Assembly: GCF_900566055.1 (NCBI RefSeq)
Contig: NZ_UPHQ01000224.1
Location: 1 to 64,000 of the forward strand
From: Mycobacterium innocens
Lineage (GTDB): Bacteria; Actinomycetota; Actinomycetes; Mycobacteriales; Mycobacteriaceae
Direction of reading: 5' to 3'
Length of the DNA: 64,000 bases
In this document: positions 59,860-64,000 of the stretch, in pieces
Numbering within the stretch: position 1 is the stretch's first letter
Layout: every line of letters starts with the position of its first letter
Made by a program: the position numbers and the translations under genes
The notes under the pieces: model-generated
Told to the model about the DNA's origin: nothing
Database searches by the model: none
Seen by the model: only the letters and a program-made list of their open reading frames with translations

Positions 59860-60111
59860 CTACGAGGCGGGCTCGCAGACACCGAGGAGCCGGACCACCG
59901 GCGTACCCGCTTCGTACTCCACGATCCACGGATCGCCGCCGTCAACTGGCTCCGAGGCGAGCCTGATCATCACCGGTTGGCCGCTGCGCCGCGACATTTG
60001 CGTGCAGTCGACCTGGAACAGGTGATAGTCGCCGTCGTGCTCAACGGCCAACGAAAAGCCCGGTTCCACCGATTCGACGGGCACTTTCTGCAGGTAGTAC
60101 TTGGTGCTCAT
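59860..60111 (-). CDS. Small conserved hypothetical protein
   Basis: 83 residues: MSTKYYLQKVPVESVEPGFS, then VEHDGDYHLFQVDCTQMSRR and IVEYEAGTPVVRLLGVCEP. It is rich in beta-forming residues and has no signal peptide or membrane segment. Codon use looks normal for the window. It is convergent with the phospholipase gene, 6 bp apart. No family recognised with certainty. Confidence 0.65.
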   Translation of the reverse strand: MSTKYYLQKVPVESVEPGFSLAVEHDGDYHLFQVDCTQMSRRSGQPVMIRLASEPVDGGDPWIVEYEAGTPVVRLLGVCEPAS

Positions 60112-60369
60112 GCCCCGACTTTAGGGCCGCGGCAGTAGGCGGCACCGCTCGCGAAACGCGGTCTTAGCAAATGTTCAGTCGAAATTTGGAACTTCATCAG
60201 ACTTGGCCGCCGGATCGCCTCCGCCGCAACGCATTACCGTTATCGAAGGCCCCGCGACAACCTGGCTGGCGTCACTGTGCGGCCTCACCGGACTCCGCCG
60301 CCCTTCGACTTCGAACACCCGGTGGGCAGTAGCCTTCACGCTCATGATCGACCCCTGCAGCGTGCCACG

Positions 60370-60558
60370 GTGAGCGTCGCCGGATTCGTGCTCGGCCTGG
60401 TTGGCACCGTGCTCTCGGTGGCCTTGCTGACCTGGCAGGTTTTTCGGCTGCGAACGGGTCGTCATGGCGTCCCGGCCTGCCCAAGCGTTGACCTTGACGG
60501 TGACGGCGGTGACGACTCCGCACATTCGCTGACGACCGTCATTGACGGGTGCCAGTGA
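60370..60558 (+). CDS. Possible small single-span membrane protein
   Basis: 62 residues from a GTG (MSVAGFVLGLVGTVLSVALL). One strong membrane helix is followed by a hydrophilic Asp/Gly-rich tail. The 3' end overlaps the long form of the following TetR gene but not the start chosen for it. No ribosome binding site is clear and no family is recognised, so this may be a chance frame. A longer in-frame form starts at 60277. Confidence 0.35.
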   Translation: MSVAGFVLGLVGTVLSVALLTWQVFRLRTGRHGVPACPSVDLDGDGGDDSAHSLTTVIDGCQ

Positions 60559-60577
60559 ATGGACGTACGGTGTGCCG

Positions 60578-61204
60578 GTGCGGTCACCACAGGACAGCAC
60601 CGCGGCGGAATCACCGGCCGGCATCCGAGAGGCTCGACGGCTCGAAACACGGGCACGTCTGTTCGACGCCGCGTTGGCGGAGATCGGGCGCAACGGAATA
60701 GCCGGCGCCGACGTCAGCTCCATCGCCGCGACGGCAGGGGTGGTAAGGGGGACGTTCTACTTCCACTTCCCCACCAAGGAACAAGTGCTGGTCGAGTTGG
60801 AGCGAAACGAGGAGACCCGGATCGTCGCCGAACTCGTCGGCGCCCGGGCCGAGGCCGGCGATCTGATATCGGTGCTTTCCCTGTTGGTGCACCACGTGCA
60901 GGAGGCTGAACGTCGGCTGGGGACAGTGGTTTTCCGGGACATGCTGGGTTTGCACTTCTCATCGACGCGCCCGGGCGAGGACGAGTTGAGCCGGCACCCG
61001 CTTGCGGAGTTCTTGATCGCCGCGATCAGCCGGGCGCAGGACGCGGGGCAGGTCACGCCGGATGCGGACGCGCGCGACCTCGCGGTGTTCTTCTTGACCG
61101 GGCTCTACGCCCTCCTTGCCACCGGTGTACACCATTCTCCGACAGCGGATGCCGCGTTGAGCCGGTACGTAACCACGATTGTCAAAGGGATGGAGACACG
61201 ATGA
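60578..61204 (+). CDS. TetR-family regulator coupled to a diiron enzyme
   Basis: 208 residues from a GTG (MRSPQDSTAAES); starts at 60542 or 60572 are also in frame. The HTH (about 20-66) reads ARLFDAALAEIGRNGIAGADV and TAGVVRGTFYFHFPTKEQVL. The C-terminal helical domain has RLGTVVFRDMLGLHF. The stop overlaps the ATG of the next gene by 4 bp (ATGA), so it most likely controls that gene and itself. Confidence 0.88.
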   Translation: MRSPQDSTAAESPAGIREARRLETRARLFDAALAEIGRNGIAGADVSSIAATAGVVRGTFYFHFPTKEQVLVELERNEETRIVAELVGARAEAGDLISVLSLLVHHVQEAERRLGTVVFRDMLGLHFSSTRPGEDELSRHPLAEFLIAAISRAQDAGQVTPDADARDLAVFFLTGLYALLATGVHHSPTADAALSRYVTTIVKGMETR

Positions 61205-62025
61205 AGACAACCGGTATCGATGGCTACAGGGACTTCCTGGCGCGGCGCGACGGCGAAGCGGACCTGCTCAACCGGCGCCTGACCAATCGGGAAGAGTTCA
61301 TCAAAGACCTCGAGGCACACCCGGTGCGGTCGGCCCGTCCGGCGGACCGATCGACGTTTCTTCGTAACCTGCGCCGGCGGCGACCCGAACCGGGGCTGGA
61401 CCCAAAAATGCTGTTCCTGCTGGCCACGGCGAAGCTCAATCAGGCAGAACGCTTCGGCGTGGGACTTGGCGAAACCTACGGGCGCAACAGCGCTGAGGAT
61501 GTGGCGCCCGAGCGGGTATATGTGGAACTCGAAGAGCACTACCACACCCGGTTGCTGGCATACGCGTTGGACATTTTCGATCTGCCATTCCAGGTGGCCG
61601 CTCCGCCGTTTCTTATGCGACAGCTCGTCAAGGCAGGCGTGTTCCTGCCGGAAAGGTTGGGCTTCGTATTCGTCGGGGCCGCGGAGATGGCCGGCTGCAT
61701 CGTGTTCGACGAACTGCGCCGCGTCGGCATCGAACTGTTCGCCGACGAACCCGACGTCGCCGGGCGAATCGAACTGCTCTACAGCGAAATCCTGACCGAC
61801 GAGATAGGCCATGTCGGCTATTGCGCGTCACGCTGCACACCCGCCGAGCGCGCGGTCATGCGGCGGATCTACCCACTCATCGGTCGGCTGTTTGCCGAGC
61901 AAACCGCCGAAGTCCGGCTCCTTGTCGACCCGCAGAAGCTCCGCGCCCGGCTGCGCCGGCCGTTCGACGTCGAGGAACTGACCGCTGGTCTGAGCAACGA
62001 AACGTATCTCGCCGCACATCCGTGA
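61201..62025 (+). CDS. Ferritin-like diiron carboxylate protein of unknown substrate
   Basis: 274 residues, nearly all helical. The six ligands of a carboxylate-bridged diiron site can be read off: Glu83 (LNQAERF), Glu112 and His115 (EEHYH), Glu162 (GAAEMAG), Glu201 and His204 (TDEIGH). This E...ExxH...E...ExxH pattern is that of ferritin-like oxidases and oxygenases such as AurF-type N-oxygenases or acyl desaturases. No signal peptide. The substrate and electron donor are unknown; no ferredoxin or reductase is adjacent. It is translationally coupled to the TetR gene. A desaturase or a small-molecule oxygenase is equally possible. Confidence 0.8.
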   Translation: MKTTGIDGYRDFLARRDGEADLLNRRLTNREEFIKDLEAHPVRSARPADRSTFLRNLRRRRPEPGLDPKMLFLLATAKLNQAERFGVGLGETYGRNSAEDVAPERVYVELEEHYHTRLLAYALDIFDLPFQVAAPPFLMRQLVKAGVFLPERLGFVFVGAAEMAGCIVFDELRRVGIELFADEPDVAGRIELLYSEILTDEIGHVGYCASRCTPAERAVMRRIYPLIGRLFAEQTAEVRLLVDPQKLRARLRRPFDVEELTAGLSNETYLAAHP

Positions 62026-62305
62026 CCGGTCGCCCGCACGGTCCGCGAATGGCCGCGAAACGCCCGCGGGATGAAAGTGTTTTGCAGTTAAGGGATTCCA
62101 ACAGCGACGGGTAGCGGCGGCCCCAGGCCCGGGTGCGTCCGGCCGATGCGGTCGCCCCAGTTGAGCCGCTGCTCGCGATTGCCCCGCCTGCTTCTGGAGC
62201 GGATCATCGTTGGCAAGCACCGTCCCCGGCGGTGCGACGGCCAGACCGAACGCTTGCGGGTATGCACGGGTATACACGGGAACGACCGAACCACGGGGAG
62301 CGGCG

Positions 62306-62737
62306 ATGACTTCTCCGGCGGCTGGGCGACCCAATTTCCTGCAATACCTCGCGTATTCGTACGGCCTTCGACGCCTGCCCGACTCGATGCGAAGTTGGGT
62401 CGCACGGGATCTGGCCGGCAAGGGAGCGGTCCGCCGGTTCATGCTCCTGACGGCGATACCGCCGCTGCTGGTACTGGCACCGTTCTGGCTACTGCCCGCC
62501 TCGCTGTACGTGCATCTAGAGATGACGCTACCGATCTACATTTGGGCGTTGCTGATCTCGCTCGCGCTGAACAAGGTGTGGCGGCGGCACCGCCTGGCCC
62601 AGCATGGGTTGGACCCGAACCTGGTTGATGCGATCAAGCGGAAGAAAGACGCGAAGATGCACGAGGAGTACATCCGGCGTTACGGCCCGCGCCCCGAAGA
62701 GGCGAAGCGGTACTCGAACAGCAATCCGTTTTTCTGA
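62306..62737 (+). CDS. Small two-helix membrane protein (DUF5313-like)
   Basis: 143 residues from an ATG preceded by GGGGAGC. The N-terminal NFLQYLAYSYGLRRLPDSMRSWVARDLAG is amphipathic and conserved-looking. Two membrane helices follow (FMLLTAIPPLLVLAPFWLLP and LPIYIWALLISLALNKVW), then a basic, charged tail (AIKRKKDAKMHEEYIRRYG). This resembles a mycobacterial/nocardial DUF5313 family protein. Function unknown. Confidence 0.75.
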   Translation: MTSPAAGRPNFLQYLAYSYGLRRLPDSMRSWVARDLAGKGAVRRFMLLTAIPPLLVLAPFWLLPASLYVHLEMTLPIYIWALLISLALNKVWRRHRLAQHGLDPNLVDAIKRKKDAKMHEEYIRRYGPRPEEAKRYSNSNPFF

Positions 62738-62927
62738 GCACGCCGCTCGATGCGGGGGACCTGCCGCGAGATTGGAGCCCGTCGCACCCGTAGTGCCATC
62801 GCACCCGGACCCGGCCAAGACTTCATGAGGGTCATCAGGGTGCAGTCGCGGTGCTTGGGTGGGCGGTGTGGTCACCGCGATCGGCCCAGTAGGCGCTACT
62901 GAACGCCGAGCCGGGAAAGCGGGCTGC

Positions 62928-62977
62928 CCCGTGGCTCAGCGGACGAAAACGACCCGTGGCTCAGCGGACGAAAACGA
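62928..62977. repeat. 25-bp perfect tandem duplication
   Basis: The unit CCCGTGGCTCAGCGGACGAA plus AACGA occurs twice back to back (62928-62952 and 62953-62977) with no mismatch. It lies about 360 bp upstream of the PPE start. It could be a recent slippage duplication or a doubled regulator site. Confidence 0.9.
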
Positions 62978-63065
62978 TACGGATTGGATGTTAGAACCGC
63001 TATCATACGACTGTCAGTTTACTGGCCTGCTGAAATCTTTACGCCAATGAGGGTAGGTAACGAGT

Positions 63066-63118
63066 CCGGATACTGACGGTCCGAGCGAGCACTGCAGCTC
63101 GGCTCCGTATCCGTCAGC
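63066..63118 (+). promoter_or_regulatory. Nested inverted repeats in the presumed PPE leader
   Basis: GGATAC (63068-63073) pairs with GTATCC (63107-63112), and inside it CCGAGC (63081-63086) pairs with GCTCGG (63097-63102). CTGACGG and CCGTCAG also face each other as alternative arms. The RNA could fold in two ways, which would suit a regulatory leader; this is inference from sequence only. Confidence 0.4.
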
Positions 63119-63138
63119 CTGCACGCGTCAGGGGAGAA

Positions 63139-63291
63139 GTGAACGTCATTCGCCACCGGGGCTCCGCTATGACGGGCGGAAAGCTGGCTTCAGGAGCTCC
63201 TGCAGCTGAAATGCCGCCCGCCGACTCCGCCGCGAGGGGGTTGCGCTTCGCCGCATCTCAGGAGCCTAGCTACGGCCAGGGTTTGACGTGA
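63139..63291 (+). CDS. Possible 50-residue ORF overlapping the PPE start
   Basis: A GTG preceded by AGGGGAGAA opens a frame of 50 residues (begins MNVIRHRGSAMTGGKLASGA) whose TGA overlaps the PPE ATG by one base (TGATG). It is not a PE protein: no PE signature is present. It may be a leader peptide that couples translation to the PPE gene, or a chance frame. The ribosome binding site is close to the GTG. Confidence 0.3.
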   Translation: MNVIRHRGSAMTGGKLASGAPAAEMPPADSAARGLRFAASQEPSYGQGLT

Positions 63292-64000
63292 TGGATTTCG
63301 GTGCCTTACCGCCGGAGATCAACTCCGCACGGATGTATGCCGGCCCCGGCCCGGGATCGCTGGCGGCGGCCGCGGCGATGTGGGACAGCTTGGCCGCCGA
63401 ATTGCACTCGACCGCAGGTTATTACCGGTCGGTGATCGCGGGACTGACCAGCGGACGCTGGCTGGGCCCCGCATCACTGTCCATGGCGTCGGCACTCGGG
63501 CCCTATGTGGCGTGGACGGCCGGGGTCGCCGCGCGGGCGGCGGAAACGGCCAGTCAGGCCGTGCTTGCCGTCGAGGGCTATGAGGCTGCGTTCATGATGA
63601 CGGTGCCGCCGCCGGTGGTCGCAGCCAACCGGGCTCTGCTGGCGGCACTGGTCGCCACCAACTTCTTCGGTCAGAATTCGACCGCGATCGCGGCCACCGA
63701 AGCCGAATACGGCATGATGTGGGCGCAAGACGCCGCGGCGATGTATGAATATGCCGCAAATTCGGCGACCGCTTGTGAACTGACCCTGTTGATCTCGCCC
63801 CCGGAGGTCATCAATCCGGTTGGTCTGGCCGGACAGAGCACCGCCGTCGCCCAGGCCGCAGCTGCCTCGGGAACAGAGCAACTATCGCTGGCCGGCCTCG
63901 TGTCCTCGGTTCCGGCCATGCTGGACGGGCTGGCATCACCCCTCTCCGGCCTTCTAGGCTCCTTGTCGTCGCTGATGCCCACCCTTGCAACCGTCCCGGT
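63291..64000 (+). CDS. PPE-family protein, cut by the window edge
   Basis: About 236 residues are visible and the frame is still open at base 64000. The start MDFGALPPEINSARMYAGPG is the PPE signature, and the helix-turn WxG motif is in SGRWLGPASLSMA. The roughly 180-residue PPE domain (through LTLLISPPEVINPVGLAG) is complete, and the variable C-terminal region has begun (LASPLSGLLGSLSSLMP). PPE proteins are exported by type VII (ESX) systems, usually with a PE partner. No PE gene is upstream. The subfamily cannot be set without the C-terminus. Such genes are most numerous in slow-growing mycobacteria. Confidence 0.93.
   Translation, partial: MDFGALPPEINSARMYAGPGPGSLAAAAAMWDSLAAELHSTAGYYRSVIAGLTSGRWLGPASLSMASALGPYVAWTAGVAARAAETASQAVLAVEGYEAAFMMTVPPPVVAANRALLAALVATNFFGQNSTAIAATEAEYGMMWAQDAAAMYEYAANSATACELTLLISPPEVINPVGLAGQSTAVAQAAAASGTEQLSLAGLVSSVPAMLDGLASPLSGLLGSLSSLMPTLATVP

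Larger units (their letters stand above)
62738..63138. other. Non-coding interval upstream of the PPE gene
   Basis: No gene is supported. It contains a 25-bp tandem duplication (62928-62977) and an AT-richer stretch around 62980-63055 that probably holds a promoter for the PPE unit. A complex inverted repeat follows at 63066-63118. Confidence 0.45.

Overview
The window is a piece of mycobacterial chromosome, high in GC throughout. The gene content and order match the Mycobacterium tuberculosis Rv0998-Rv1033c neighbourhood, read in the opposite direction: trcRS, kdp genes, ppx2, Rv1025, ftsB-like, eno, lpqU, mazG, mfd, a TetR gene, tRNA-Gln, glmU, prs, lpqT, rplY, pth, pks16, ispE, ksgA, rpfB, tatD, metG, an Rv1006-like gene, pabB, Rv1004c-like, rsmI, pmt, arcA, alkB-like, Rv0999-like and the cyclic-AMP-dependent acetyltransferase Pat. 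A PPE gene cut by the right edge and the close match to M. tuberculosis proteins (several with identical lengths) suggest a slow-growing Mycobacterium other than the M. tuberculosis complex. I cannot name the species from the sequence alone.

Layout. 0.5-11 kb: two-component system TrcRS, then a fully co-directional potassium cluster (a 25-residue membrane peptide, kdpF, A, B, C, D, E), with an unusually long KdpC. 11.1-11.5 kb: a small element bounded by long inverted repeats. 11.5-21 kb (minus strand): polyphosphate, divisome, glycolysis, cell-wall and repair genes (ppx2 to mfd). 21-29 kb: a LysA paralogue lacking the usual catalytic cysteine, a TetR gene, tRNA-Gln, and a plus-strand run of UDP-GlcNAc, PRPP, arsenate reductase, lipoprotein, ribosomal protein and peptidyl-tRNA hydrolase genes. 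29-36 kb (minus strand): a tandem DUF302 lipoprotein, the Pks16 acyl-activating enzyme, and the ispE-ksgA-rpfB-tatD group. 36-37.8 kb: metG ending inside a 60-bp tandem repeat.

37.8-46.5 kb looks like a signalling and regulation island: a stand-alone PAS protein, two gamma-butyrolactone-receptor-like TetR genes, a GGDEF-EAL enzyme coupled to an Rv1006-like lipoprotein, and an oxidoreductase/ECF41 sigma factor pair whose sigma gene carries a 2-bp frameshift. 46.5-57 kb returns to the conserved backbone (pabB to pat), interrupted at 51.7-52.8 kb by a DUF559 endonuclease-like gene set among three related palindromic repeats. 57-64 kb is accessory: a methyltransferase, a Tat-exported phospholipase C, a TetR/diiron-enzyme operon, a small membrane protein and the PPE gene.

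The strongest leads for new biology are the inverted-repeat element at 11.1-11.5 kb, the ECF41 module with its matching promoter and broken regulatory tail, the LysA paralogue without its cysteine, the KdpC cysteine-bearing insertion, the diiron enzyme, and the repeat-flanked DUF559 gene. All family assignments come from reading the sequences and from remembered families; no search was run.
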